A stretch of DNA of 64,000 nucleotides. Origin: Mycobacterium vicinigordonae (lineage in GTDB: Bacteria; Actinomycetota; Actinomycetes; Mycobacteriales; Mycobacteriaceae). The position numbers were made by a program, and so were the translations under genes. This document shows, one piece after another, positions 51,682 through 60,703 of this stretch. Under the pieces are notes generated by a model. That model was given only the letters and a program-made list of their open reading frames with translations. It was not told the origin of the DNA and made no database searches. Every line of letters starts with the position of its first letter. The stretch's first letter is position 1. The stretch is from contig NZ_CP059165.1 in the NCBI RefSeq assembly GCF_013466425.1, forward strand, positions 2,728,001 through 2,792,000. The letters run 5' to 3'.

Positions 51682-53373
51682 CTAGGAATCGGGTGCGTAC
51701 TTCAGCACCTGTCCTGGCAGCACCATCTGCTCGCCTTCCGTTTTGGTCATTGTGGTGCATACGTAGACATTCCCCGCTGCGTCAACCGACACCGCGGTTG
51801 CCTTCGTAAGCTGTGGCAGCGCCGCGGGGTCAGTCGCTCCCGGTTGTAGTTCGAATACCTTTCCTGCCCACATATCGGCGACGAAGAGGCCGCCGGCCCC
51901 GTCGACGGCGAGTGACGAAGGATCTTTGAGGCCAGCCAGGGGTACCTCAGTCGGGTTGCCGGCGCCGGCAGCCAGCTTGAGTATCTTGCGTTGACCTTTG
52001 TCCGCGCTGTTGATGACGTAGATATCGCCCTTGTGGTCGACTGTGATGGCGCGTGGCAATTGCAAGTTAAAGGGCAGGCGTGCGGGCCTGGCGTCGCCCG
52101 GGATCAGTTTCAGGGCTAGGTAGTTCACGCCATTACCACCGCCAGTGCCGACAATGTAGACATTGTCGGCGGAGTCGACTGCTATCGACGCGACACTGAT
52201 GAGATCCCGAAACGGCAGCCGTATTGGCCTGGCAGTTCCCAACGCGAATCGCCAGACATTCTTGTCCTGGGCGATATAGATGTTGTTCCCAGCGTCCACC
52301 GCTATTGCCGACGCCAAACTGATGTCGAGGCCCGGGATTTCGATCGTGCTCGGGCCGGCGGCTCCCGGTGCCAGCTTGAACAAGCGCTTCGGCGAGCCGG
52401 CGTACTGCTCAGTGGGGGGTTCCCCGCTGACCGAGCTCAGCAAATATAAAGTGCCGTCGCGGCCGACCGCCATGGCTTTCGGCGAATCGAGCACAGGGAA
52501 TGGCAACGCTGTTGGCTGCGAGCTGTAGGTGTGCGTAGTCGCGGTGCCCGCAGACTGGCTAGTGGTGTGGTGCCGGGTGAGCCGCGGTATCGCGATGACG
52601 CCTGCGGTCACCGCGGCAATTACGAGCAACCCGGCCGCCACGGGCAGAGCCCACCGGCGTCGACGTGCGTTGTTGGCCGATGGTGACGGCAAGGTTGGGA
52701 GGTCCGGGTATGTCGTTGGCTGTTCGAGAAGGGGGTCCCGCTTCGGTTGCTGGGGGGCGGTCGAGGGCAGGGTCAGCTCGACGGTGGCCGAATCCGCGGG
52801 GGTTTGCCTGGTTGGTTTGCTGGGTGTGTTGCTAGTGGGTGCACCGGTCAATGCCTGCTGGGCCGCTGCGGCTAGTTCTGCGGCGCTGGGGTAGCGCTCA
52901 GCAGGATTCTTGGCCAGACCCCGCGCGATCACCGCATCGAATCCGGCCGGAAGGTCCTTCCGGTGTTGACTCGGTTGCGGGATTGGCGCATCCAGTCGGG
53001 CGGCGATGAGGGCTGCGGTGTCCCCGGTCACCGAGCGATATGGGGGCACCCCGGTCAGGCATTCGTAGAGCACCGCGGTCAAGGCAAAAATGTCGGCGCG
53101 GTAGGTCACCGTGTTGTTGGTGACCAACTCGGGTGCTTGGTAGGTCAGGGGTTCGAGGCCGACGGATTTTGTGCCGCCCTCAGCGAGGTATGCGTAGTCG
53201 GCTCCGGAAACCAGGATGGTTGCGGGGCGCACGTCTTGGTGGATCGTCTGATGCGAGTGCGCGTCGTCGATCGCGGCGGCGACCTGGCGTACCACGTTGA
53301 CTGCCCGCGTCGGGTCCAGCGGACCGCCCTCCGCCAGCAGGGTTTTGAGGCTGGTGTCCTGGCCGAGACTCAC
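51682..53373 (-). CDS. PknD-like pseudokinase lacking the N-lobe, with NHL propeller (cassette 2, third gene)
   Basis: A 563-aa membrane protein. Residues 5-175 match the C-lobe of a Ser/Thr kinase, but the Gly-rich loop and the ATP-binding Lys are absent because the protein begins at the hinge. HRD is HQD (45-47, followed by VRPATIL for VKPANIL), and the DFG position reads AEGG, so it cannot be an active kinase in the normal way. QAPEL (79-83) and ADIFAL are kept, so the fold is probably intact. A Ser/Thr/Pro linker and one membrane helix (about 235-258, WALPVAAGLLVIAAVTAGV) lead to six NHL blades (about 290-563) such as SIAVDSADNVYIVG and SLAVDGAGGLFVAD. It follows kinase B of cassette 2 by 28 bp. 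Its counterpart in cassette 1 is the gene at 57171. Confidence 0.9.
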   Translation of the reverse strand: MSLGQDTSLKTLLAEGGPLDPTRAVNVVRQVAAAIDDAHSHQTIHQDVRPATILVSGADYAYLAEGGTKSVGLEPLTYQAPELVTNNTVTYRADIFALTAVLYECLTGVPPYRSVTGDTAALIAARLDAPIPQPSQHRKDLPAGFDAVIARGLAKNPAERYPSAAELAAAAQQALTGAPTSNTPSKPTRQTPADSATVELTLPSTAPQQPKRDPLLEQPTTYPDLPTLPSPSANNARRRRWALPVAAGLLVIAAVTAGVIAIPRLTRHHTTSQSAGTATTHTYSSQPTALPFPVLDSPKAMAVGRDGTLYLLSSVSGEPPTEQYAGSPKRLFKLAPGAAGPSTIEIPGLDISLASAIAVDAGNNIYIAQDKNVWRFALGTARPIRLPFRDLISVASIAVDSADNVYIVGTGGGNGVNYLALKLIPGDARPARLPFNLQLPRAITVDHKGDIYVINSADKGQRKILKLAAGAGNPTEVPLAGLKDPSSLAVDGAGGLFVADMWAGKVFELQPGATDPAALPQLTKATAVSVDAAGNVYVCTTMTKTEGEQMVLPGQVLKYAPDS

Positions 53374-53401
53374 AGTCCAGACCCTATCCGCTTACGTGGG
53401 A

Positions 53402-55234
53402 TTAACTGGCCGGCACTTTCAGGAGCCGGTTGTTCTGCGTCAGGTAAATGTTGGCCGCCGCGTCGACCGCAATCCCGGCGAATTCCTGCATCTCCGGCGC
53501 GCCCTGTGGCGTCGAGGTGTCGGCACCGACAGCGAGTTTGACCAACTGGCCCTTGCCGCCGGCGTTGTCGGTGACATAGACGGTGCCGCGCTGATCGACT
53601 GCGACGCCTTGGGCGGCGCCGAGCTGAGCGAACGGCAGCTGGGTCGGGGCGGCGGCACCCGGGGCGAGTTTGAGCACACTGCCCTGCTGTGCGACGTAGA
53701 CGTTGCCGGTGCCGTCTACCGCGATGCCGTGAAATAGCCCGCTGCCGAACGGAAGGATCGTGGGGGCAGTGGCCCCGACGCTGACTTCGAGCACTTTGTC
53801 GGAGGTCGATACATAGACGTTGCCGCCGGAGTCGACGGCGACACCGCTCGCGAAGATCGGACCGAAGGGCAACTCAGTGGCGGCACCGCCCCCGGGCGCC
53901 AACTTGAGCAATTTGGTTCCGCGGCCTCCGGCGCTTCGGTCCGCGACATACACATTGCCTGGGCCATCAACTGCCACCCACTCTGGATTGGCCAGCTTGG
54001 GGAAGGGCACTTCGGTGGCCGCACTGGCACCGGCGGTCAGTTTCAGGACATGCATGGCCGTGCTGTCGACGACGTAGATGCTGCCGGCAGCGTCTACCGC
54101 GACGCCCTTGAGGTAGTCCGTCCCGATGATCGGCAAGGGCGTTGCATTGAGTTTCGGAGCAGCTGCAGACGGTGTGGTAGCTAACCCGCGCGATGGCGCG
54201 CTGCCCGGCCCTGCGGCGTGCCGGTTGCCGGCCTGGACAAGTCCGATGATCGTGGCCGTTGCGGCGAAGACACCGGCGACGGCGATGGCGGTGGCGAGGC
54301 GCCGTCGTCGCGTATTGGTGCGCAAGGGTGCCTTCGCGGGTTGCGGTGCTGACCAGGGCTGCGTCATCGGCGCAGGTCGCCCTGCGGGTGCGGGTTGCCC
54401 CGCCGGGGGACTGTTAAGGGCGTTTTGGGCGGCGGCGGCCAGTGCGCCGGCGCTGGGGTAGCGCTGGGTGGGATCTTTGGCCATGCCGCGGGTGATGACG
54501 TCGTCGAATCCGACGGGGATGTCGGGTCGTTGCTGGCTGGGCCGTGGTGGTGGGGAGCTTAGGTGCGCGGCGATGATGCCTGGTATCTCGGTTCGGTCGG
54601 CGTAGGGCGCTGATCCGGTGAGGCATTCGTAGAGTACGCAGGCCAAGGCGTAGATGTCGGCGCCTGGTGTGATGTGGCCGGAGGCGAGGCGTTCGGGGGC
54701 GAGGTAGGCGAAGGAGCCGATGGTGGTGCCTTCGCTGGTGAGTTTGGTGTCGGTGGCGGCGCTGGCTAGGCCGAAGTCGACTAGGCAGGCGAAGTCGTGA
54801 CCGCTGAGCAGGATGTTGGCTGGTTTGACGTCGCGGTGGATTACGGTTTCGGCGTGGGCGGCGTCGAGGGCGGAGGCGATCTGGCGCACGATGTGGACTG
54901 CTCGTGGCGGGGGTAGGGCGCCGTGGTGTTCCAGGATGGTTTGCAGGTCGGTGCCGTCGATGAGCCGCATGTCGATGTAGAGCTGGCCGTCGATTTCGCC
55001 GCAGCCGTGGATGGGCACCACGTGCGGGTCGTGCAGTCGTCCGGCGGTGCGGGCCTCGCGGAAGAGTCGTTCGCGGAATGCGGGGTTGTGCGAGTAGCTG
55101 CTGGTTAGCACCTTCAAGGCCACCACTCGGTGCATGACGGTGTCTTCAGCGGCGTACACCTCACCAAATCCGCCTGCGCCCAGTAGTCGCTTGAGTAGAT
55201 ATGGCCCGAAGCGCGTACCGGCACGGTCAGTCAC
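53402..55234 (-). CDS. PknD-like Ser/Thr sensor kinase (cassette 2, kinase B)
   Basis: Receptor-type Hanks kinase of 610 aa, likely phosphorylating cytosolic targets in response to a ligand outside the membrane. The kinase domain (10-270) is complete: Gly loop LGAGGFGEVY, Lys41, HRD with Asp135, DFG with Asp153, and an APER element. A Pro-rich linker and one membrane helix (about 310-335, LATAIAVAGVFAATATIIGLV) follow. The periplasmic part is a six-bladed NHL propeller (about 355-610; for example GVAVDSGGNVYV). The kinase domain is identical at DNA level with that of the kinase at 58838 over 757 bp, but the linker, helix and propeller differ. The GTG start has only a weak ribosome site. It is preceded by kinase A with a 21-bp gap and followed by the pseudokinase. 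Confidence 0.94.
   Translation of the reverse strand: MTDRAGTRFGPYLLKRLLGAGGFGEVYAAEDTVMHRVVALKVLTSSYSHNPAFRERLFREARTAGRLHDPHVVPIHGCGEIDGQLYIDMRLIDGTDLQTILEHHGALPPPRAVHIVRQIASALDAAHAETVIHRDVKPANILLSGHDFACLVDFGLASAATDTKLTSEGTTIGSFAYLAPERLASGHITPGADIYALACVLYECLTGSAPYADRTEIPGIIAAHLSSPPPRPSQQRPDIPVGFDDVITRGMAKDPTQRYPSAGALAAAAQNALNSPPAGQPAPAGRPAPMTQPWSAPQPAKAPLRTNTRRRRLATAIAVAGVFAATATIIGLVQAGNRHAAGPGSAPSRGLATTPSAAAPKLNATPLPIIGTDYLKGVAVDAAGSIYVVDSTAMHVLKLTAGASAATEVPFPKLANPEWVAVDGPGNVYVADRSAGGRGTKLLKLAPGGGAATELPFGPIFASGVAVDSGGNVYVSTSDKVLEVSVGATAPTILPFGSGLFHGIAVDGTGNVYVAQQGSVLKLAPGAAAPTQLPFAQLGAAQGVAVDQRGTVYVTDNAGGKGQLVKLAVGADTSTPQGAPEMQEFAGIAVDAAANIYLTQNNRLLKVPAS
54418..55174 (-). repeat. 757-bp tract identical to 59848-60604 (copy in cassette 2)
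   Basis: Comparison line by line shows no mismatch across this tract at a constant offset of 5430 bp, and sharp divergence outside it on both sides. It covers nearly the whole kinase domain of kinase B. Its third-position choice (many A/T-ending and C-run codons such as CACCTAAGC) also looks different from the surrounding genes. Confidence 0.9.
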
Positions 55235-55255
55235 GCGACCGCCTGCCTTCCGCCC

Positions 55256-57148
55256 TCACGAGGGCGAACCCAGCATCAGAACGCGTCCGTTCACACAATG
55301 GTCCGCTCTCTCGCAGTCGACGACATAGACGTTGTCATCCTCGTCGGTCGCGACGCCGAACGGATAATGCAGTCCGGGAAAGGGCAGCTCGGTCGAAGAG
55401 TTGGCACCGGCGGCCAACCTCAGCACCCGATGCTTGCCCGGGTCGGTGACGTAGACGCTGCCATTTTTGTCGACCGCGACCATGTATGCCCTATCGAGGC
55501 CGGCGAAAGGAAGCTCGGTTGGTGTGGTGGCCTCCGGTGAAAGCTTGAGTACGTTGCGGGCATCATTGGCGACCACGTAAACGTTTCGCTGCCGATCCAC
55601 CGCCACACCCAACGGGTTCTCCAGCGGTGTGGTCGGCATCAGTTGCTTGGGGCCGCTTGCGCCGCTGCGCAACCTCACCAACTGCTTGAGACCCATGTCG
55701 ACAACGTAGACAGTGCCCTCGTCGTCGACGGCTACATCCATCGGGTCCTGCAGATGCCCGAACGGCAGCATCGCCGGGCCGTGTCCACCTGGCGCCAGCA
55801 TCCATACCCCGCGGGCATTGATGTCGGCTACATAGACATTGCCGAACTTGTCCGTTGCCACGCCAGACGCGTACAGCTCGCCGAAGGGGAGTTCGCGGGG
55901 GGAATTCTCGCTCGGGGTTAGTTTCAGAATGCGGCCTTGCGGCGCATTTCTACCGAGCTCGGCGACGTAGACAGTGCCGCCTTTGTCCACTGTCACGCCC
56001 CGGGGTTCGGCCAGCGGGGGAAAGGGCAACGTGGTCGGGGTGGCGGTCGACGGCCGCGGCCGGCTGGCTGTCGTATGAGGGCCGTCGCCGCGCCATGGGG
56101 CAATCCAGGCGATCACCGCGGCGATGGCGAGCGCAGTGACCACGCCGACTGCGGCGGCCGCGATCAGCCTGCGGCGAGGTTTGCCCCGTCGCCGTTGTTG
56201 AATTGGCTGGCGCTGCCAGGGTGCGGGCGGCGGCAGAGCGCTGCTGAGTGGCTGCGCGGCGGGCGGTTCGGGTGACCACGGCCGGGTCGTCGCGGCGGGC
56301 TGGAGCACACGCTGGGCAGCGGCGGCGAACTCGCCGGCACTGAAGAAGCGAGCGTCGGGGTTCTTGGCCATGCCGCGCGCGATCACTTCGTCGAACTCGG
56401 CCGGGATGCCGGCCCGCTGGTGGCTGGCTCGGGGGATCGGGGCGCTCAGCTGTGCGGTCATCAGGGCCGACAGGTCGCCGGAGTCGGCGTAGGGAGTCTT
56501 ACCGGTCAACAGTTCGTAGAGCACGCAGGCCAGCGCGTACACATCGCAGCGATGGTCGACCGGGGTGTTATTGAGGCGCTCCGGCGCGACATAGTCGAAG
56601 GTGCCGACGGCTTTGCCGGTTTTGGTCAGCCGGGCATCGCCGGCGGCGTTAGCCAGGCCGAAGTCGACCAGGCTGGCGAAGTCGTCGCCGGAGAGCAGGA
56701 CATTGGCCGGTTTGACGTCGCGGTGGATCACCGTTTCGGCGTGCGCGGCGTCCAGCGCGCCGGCGACCTGCAGCACGATGGCGACCGCGCGCGCGGGTTC
56801 CAATGGCCCTTCGCGCTGCAGCACGGTATCCAGGTCCACGCCGCGCACCAGTCGCATATCGATGTAGACCTGGCCGTCGATCTCCCCGCAACTGTGGATC
56901 GGCAGCACGTGGGGCTCGCGTAGTCGCCCGGCGGTGCGGGCCTCGCGAAACAGTCGTTCGCGGAAGACCGGGTCTCGCGAATAGGTGGCGCTTAGCAGTT
57001 TCAACGCCACCACACGGTGCATCGCGGTGTCCTCAGCCTCGTACACCTCGCCGAATCCGCCACTGCCCAGCAGCCGCATCAGCCGGTACGGTCCGAACAT
57101 TGTGCCTACTCGCGCGTCGGGCACATCTTTCGGCGGATCCTCGATCAC
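55256..57148 (-). CDS. PknD-like Ser/Thr sensor kinase (cassette 2, kinase A)
   Basis: Receptor-type Hanks kinase of 630 aa. Gly loop LGSGGFGEVY, Lys50, HRD with Asp144, DFG with Asp162 and the VAPERL element are all present, so it should be active. After a Pro/Gln-rich linker with a basic stop (RRRGKPRRRL) comes one membrane helix (about 330-350, LIAAAAVGVVTALAIAAVI) and a six-bladed NHL propeller (about 375-630) with blades such as PMDVAVDDEGTVYVVD. Two Cys in DCERADHC near the end are shared with the kinase at 60700 and could form a disulfide. The GTG start lies 22 bp after the pseudokinase gene of cassette 1. It is the paralogue of kinase A in cassette 1, with a strongly similar kinase domain but a different linker. 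Confidence 0.94.
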   Translation of the reverse strand: MIEDPPKDVPDARVGTMFGPYRLMRLLGSGGFGEVYEAEDTAMHRVVALKLLSATYSRDPVFRERLFREARTAGRLREPHVLPIHSCGEIDGQVYIDMRLVRGVDLDTVLQREGPLEPARAVAIVLQVAGALDAAHAETVIHRDVKPANVLLSGDDFASLVDFGLANAAGDARLTKTGKAVGTFDYVAPERLNNTPVDHRCDVYALACVLYELLTGKTPYADSGDLSALMTAQLSAPIPRASHQRAGIPAEFDEVIARGMAKNPDARFFSAGEFAAAAQRVLQPAATTRPWSPEPPAAQPLSSALPPPAPWQRQPIQQRRRGKPRRRLIAAAAVGVVTALAIAAVIAWIAPWRGDGPHTTASRPRPSTATPTTLPFPPLAEPRGVTVDKGGTVYVAELGRNAPQGRILKLTPSENSPRELPFGELYASGVATDKFGNVYVADINARGVWMLAPGGHGPAMLPFGHLQDPMDVAVDDEGTVYVVDMGLKQLVRLRSGASGPKQLMPTTPLENPLGVAVDRQRNVYVVANDARNVLKLSPEATTPTELPFAGLDRAYMVAVDKNGSVYVTDPGKHRVLRLAAGANSSTELPFPGLHYPFGVATDEDDNVYVVDCERADHCVNGRVLMLGSPS

Positions 57149-57170
57149 GTCGCCGAGCGTAGCGTGGCTC

Positions 57171-58841
57171 TCAGTGGTCGGGTACGAGCTTGAGTGCCTG
57201 TCCCGGCCGTGTGAATTGGCCGGACCTGTTGGATTGCGCTGTGGTGAGCACGTACACCGCGTCCCCGGGACCCACGGCCACGGCGTTGGTGTTGGCGCCT
57301 AGGGGCACTTTGACCGGGATGCCGCCGCGGGCGGGCAGCATGAAGAACCCCTTGCCGAAGCCGTCGCCGACGAAGACGTTCCCGTCGCTGTCGATTGCGA
57401 TTCGGTTCGGTTCGATGACACCCGGGATCGCCACCGGTTCGGATGCCGTCGCGCCCGCGGCGAGCTTGACGAGCTGACCTTTACCGGAGTTCTCAAACGA
57501 GGTGGAGACGTAGATTGTGCCGGTCTTGTCGACCGCGATCCCGCGCGGCAGGCGCAGACCTCGGAATGGAAGATCGACCGGCCGACTATCCCCGAACCTG
57601 AGCTTCGCGGCCTTGTATTCGAGCCGAAGACCAACCCCCGACGTACTCCCTACCGCGTAGGTGTTGTTGGACGAGTCAGTGGCGATCGCTCGGATGGTGG
57701 TGAATCCCCGGAATGGCAATCGCATGGGGCCGGACTTGCCGGCCTCTAACACATACACATCTGCGCCGTCGCTGTAGTAAAGATTGCCCGCGGTATCGAC
57801 AGTGATATCAGATGCCCCGCGAAATTCCGCGCCGGGGAAGTCGACAACGGTGGCAGCCGTTGCGCCCGCGGCGAGTTTGTACAGATTCGTAGCCGCGATG
57901 TCGAACACACCGGTGTCCCCGGACTGTAGCGGCGCCGCCAGCACGTAGACGTTGCCGGCCTTGTCGACGGCCACGCTTTTGGAGTCCTTGAAGGCGGGAA
58001 ACGGAAGTTCGATCGGTTTTGCGGTGTAGCTGCGCCCCTTCGTAACGGTCGGGTGATCGCTGGGTCGGGTGTGGCCGACGAGGCGCGGGATGGCGATGGC
58101 GCCGGCCACGACCACACCGATGATGGCGATCGCGGCGATGACGGGAGCGATCCGGCGGTGCCGGCGTGGCTGCGGCGGAGCAGGCAGCGGAACCGGATGC
58201 GGATGCGGCATTGCCATGGCGGGCCGGTGAGCAGGCGTGCGCGGTGGGGCATTGACGGTGGCCGAATCGGGTGGAAGTTGCAACGTTCGAGTGGCCGCAT
58301 CGGAAGGGACGGCGGGCGCGGCAGCCTGAATGGTGGACTTGCTGCTCGGCGTTGCGACGAGCGCGCGGTGGGCGGCGTCGGTCAGCTCGGCGGCGCTGCG
58401 GTAGCGGTCATCAGAATTGGCGGCCAGCCCGCGGGCCAGTACGTCATCGAAGGCGGTGGTAAGCCCGGCGCGCCGCTCACTTGCGCGCGGGACCGCGCCG
58501 CCGGGGAGTATGGGGTTGGGCGGCTGGCCCGTCAGACACTCGTACAACACGGCGGCCAGCGCGTAGATGTCGGCGCGGTAGGCCGCCTCGGTGTTGACCA
58601 TCAGTGCGCGAGTGTGGTCGGTGGAGGGCGTGGCGCCGCTGCTGTCGGCTAGATAGACCGAGCCGTCACCGGCAAGCAAGATGGTGGCCGTCGTGATGCC
58701 GCGGTGTACGCGGTGATTGGCGTGGGCGTCGTCAACTGCTGCGGCAATGCGGCGCAGGAGGTCGACCGCGCGCCGCGGTTCCAGTGGCCCACCCTGGACC
58801 AGTACGGTTTTCAGATCGCTGGTGTGGCCGCCGGTTGTCAT
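57171..58841 (-). CDS. PknD-like pseudokinase lacking the N-lobe, with NHL propeller (cassette 1, third gene)
   Basis: A 556-aa protein of the same design as the gene at 51682. It begins at the kinase hinge (DLKTVLVQGGPLEPRRAV), so the ATP-binding N-lobe is missing. HRD is HRG (46-48, so the catalytic Asp is lost) and the DFG site reads DSS; the APE motif is also lost. RADIYALAAVLYECLTG keeps the C-lobe core. One membrane helix (about 225-248, APVIAAIAIIGVVVAGAIAI) is followed by six NHL blades such as GIAVDKTGTIYVST and RIAIDSDGNVFVGD. The ATG overlaps the stop of kinase B by 4 bp. Because both cassettes carry this form, loss of the N-lobe predates the duplication and seems to have been kept on purpose rather than being recent decay. 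Confidence 0.9.
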   Translation of the reverse strand: MTTGGHTSDLKTVLVQGGPLEPRRAVDLLRRIAAAVDDAHANHRVHRGITTATILLAGDGSVYLADSSGATPSTDHTRALMVNTEAAYRADIYALAAVLYECLTGQPPNPILPGGAVPRASERRAGLTTAFDDVLARGLAANSDDRYRSAAELTDAAHRALVATPSSKSTIQAAAPAVPSDAATRTLQLPPDSATVNAPPRTPAHRPAMAMPHPHPVPLPAPPQPRRHRRIAPVIAAIAIIGVVVAGAIAIPRLVGHTRPSDHPTVTKGRSYTAKPIELPFPAFKDSKSVAVDKAGNVYVLAAPLQSGDTGVFDIAATNLYKLAAGATAATVVDFPGAEFRGASDITVDTAGNLYYSDGADVYVLEAGKSGPMRLPFRGFTTIRAIATDSSNNTYAVGSTSGVGLRLEYKAAKLRFGDSRPVDLPFRGLRLPRGIAVDKTGTIYVSTSFENSGKGQLVKLAAGATASEPVAIPGVIEPNRIAIDSDGNVFVGDGFGKGFFMLPARGGIPVKVPLGANTNAVAVGPGDAVYVLTTAQSNRSGQFTRPGQALKLVPDH

Positions 58842-60703
58842 TGTCCCGCTCCAAGCTTGAGCACCCGGTTGTATTCGGTCAGGTACACGAAGTGGGCCTT
58901 GTCCACTGCCACGCCGCCGAACGGCTGGATCTCCGGCGCGGCCATCAGTTTGGGCGCCGAGGCGCCGGCCGCGAACGTGTAGAGGCGGCCCATGTTGTCG
59001 GCGTTGTCAATGACATAGAGGGTGCCCTGGTCGTCCACTGCGATGCCTTGCGCCAGGCCGAGCTGCCCGAACGGCAGCTGCGCGGGGCTGGTCGCGCCGG
59101 CAACCAGTTTGAGCACCCGACCTGGCTGCACGGCGAACACGGTTCCGGTTCCGTCGACGGCGACTCCCTCGAACGGTCCCACGCCGAACGGAAGCACCGC
59201 GGGAGTTGTCGCTCCGACGGCGAGCTCGAGTATCTGGTCGACAGCGGCGACGTAGACATTCCCGGCGGCGTCCACCGCGATGCCCGTCGGATTGATGCGG
59301 CCTAAAGGCAGCTCGACCGCAGCGGTAGCACCGCGATCGAGCTTGACGATTCTGCCGGTGCCCGTGCTCACCATGTCCGAGACGTACACCGCACCAGCCG
59401 AATCCACACTCAAGTACTTGGGCTTGGTGAGGCTCCGGATAGGTACCTCGACCGGCGCGGCGGCGTTGGCCGTTAACTCAAAGACCTTGGCGTCATTCGA
59501 ATTGACGAAATACACCTCGCCGCCCGGACCGATCGCCACACCGACGAGTTCGCCCGTCCCGACGACCGGTAGCCGGGTGGCGTTCAACGGCGGCACGGCA
59601 TTGCTCTGCTGGGGTGGCGCGGTGCTGGTCCGCGAGGTTGGGCTGGTGGAGTGCTCGGGTGATCGGGTGGCCACCACTACGACCACGGCGACGACGACGG
59701 CGGCAACGGTCGCCAGGGCCGCAAGGACCAGGGCGGTGCGGCGGTGCGGTTTTCCGCTGGCCGGCCGTCCGAGGTCCGCCGGCGTCGTCTGTGCCGACGG
59801 TCGGTGGCGTTGCGTCACCGCGGCAGGTTTTGCCGTCGGCGTGTCGAGGGCGTTTTGGGCGGCGGCGGCCAGTGCGCCGGCGCTGGGGTAGCGCTGGGTG
59901 GGATCTTTGGCCATGCCGCGGGTGATGACGTCGTCGAATCCGACGGGGATGTCGGGTCGTTGCTGGCTGGGCCGTGGTGGTGGGGAGCTTAGGTGCGCGG
60001 CGATGATGCCTGGTATCTCGGTTCGGTCGGCGTAGGGCGCTGATCCGGTGAGGCATTCGTAGAGTACGCAGGCCAAGGCGTAGATGTCGGCGCCTGGTGT
60101 GATGTGGCCGGAGGCGAGGCGTTCGGGGGCGAGGTAGGCGAAGGAGCCGATGGTGGTGCCTTCGCTGGTGAGTTTGGTGTCGGTGGCGGCGCTGGCTAGG
60201 CCGAAGTCGACTAGGCAGGCGAAGTCGTGACCGCTGAGCAGGATGTTGGCTGGTTTGACGTCGCGGTGGATTACGGTTTCGGCGTGGGCGGCGTCGAGGG
60301 CGGAGGCGATCTGGCGCACGATGTGGACTGCTCGTGGCGGGGGTAGGGCGCCGTGGTGTTCCAGGATGGTTTGCAGGTCGGTGCCGTCGATGAGCCGCAT
60401 GTCGATGTAGAGCTGGCCGTCGATTTCGCCGCAGCCGTGGATGGGCACCACGTGCGGGTCGTGCAGTCGTCCGGCGGTGCGGGCCTCGCGGAAGAGTCGT
60501 TCGCGGAATGCGGGGTTGTGCGAGTAGCTGCTGGTTAGCACCTTCAAGGCCACCACTCGGTGCATGACGGTGTCTTCAGCGGCGTACACCTCACCAAATC
60601 CGCCGCTGCCCAGCAACCGGCGCAACACGTAGGGCCCAAATCGAGAGCCTGCGCGTGGCCACGACGAATTCGGAGCGCCGTGGCTGCCTTTCGACCCCGT
60701 CAC
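58838..60703 (-). CDS. PknD-like Ser/Thr sensor kinase (cassette 1, kinase B)
   Basis: Receptor-type Hanks kinase of 621 aa. Gly loop LGSGGFGEVY, Lys54, HRD with Asp148, DFG with Asp166. The kinase domain is identical to that of the gene at 53402, whereas the Pro-rich linker, the membrane helix (about 310-338, ALVLAALATVAAVVVAVVV) and the six-bladed NHL propeller (for example GIAVDAAGNVYVAA) are diverged. The GTG start overlaps the stop of kinase A (GTGA), and its own stop overlaps the start of the pseudokinase (ATGA), so the three proteins of this cassette are made in coupled fashion. Substrates are unknown. Confidence 0.94.
   Translation of the reverse strand: MTGSKGSHGAPNSSWPRAGSRFGPYVLRRLLGSGGFGEVYAAEDTVMHRVVALKVLTSSYSHNPAFRERLFREARTAGRLHDPHVVPIHGCGEIDGQLYIDMRLIDGTDLQTILEHHGALPPPRAVHIVRQIASALDAAHAETVIHRDVKPANILLSGHDFACLVDFGLASAATDTKLTSEGTTIGSFAYLAPERLASGHITPGADIYALACVLYECLTGSAPYADRTEIPGIIAAHLSSPPPRPSQQRPDIPVGFDDVITRGMAKDPTQRYPSAGALAAAAQNALDTPTAKPAAVTQRHRPSAQTTPADLGRPASGKPHRRTALVLAALATVAAVVVAVVVVVATRSPEHSTSPTSRTSTAPPQQSNAVPPLNATRLPVVGTGELVGVAIGPGGEVYFVNSNDAKVFELTANAAAPVEVPIRSLTKPKYLSVDSAGAVYVSDMVSTGTGRIVKLDRGATAAVELPLGRINPTGIAVDAAGNVYVAAVDQILELAVGATTPAVLPFGVGPFEGVAVDGTGTVFAVQPGRVLKLVAGATSPAQLPFGQLGLAQGIAVDDQGTLYVIDNADNMGRLYTFAAGASAPKLMAAPEIQPFGGVAVDKAHFVYLTEYNRVLKLGAGQ
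59848..60604 (-). repeat. 757-bp tract identical to 54418-55174 (copy in cassette 1)
   Basis: Partner of the tract at 54418-55174. Identity begins at the AGGGCGTTTTGGG end and stops at AAATCCGCC, where the two genes diverge at once. Identity restricted to the kinase domain, inside otherwise diverged genes, is the pattern expected from gene conversion. Confidence 0.9.

Noticed and set aside
51623..51760. Longer N terminus for the single-span membrane protein
   Set aside because: The extra 46 residues lack a ribosome site and have no membrane-protein character; ATG 51622 gives a normal short N-terminal part before the helix.
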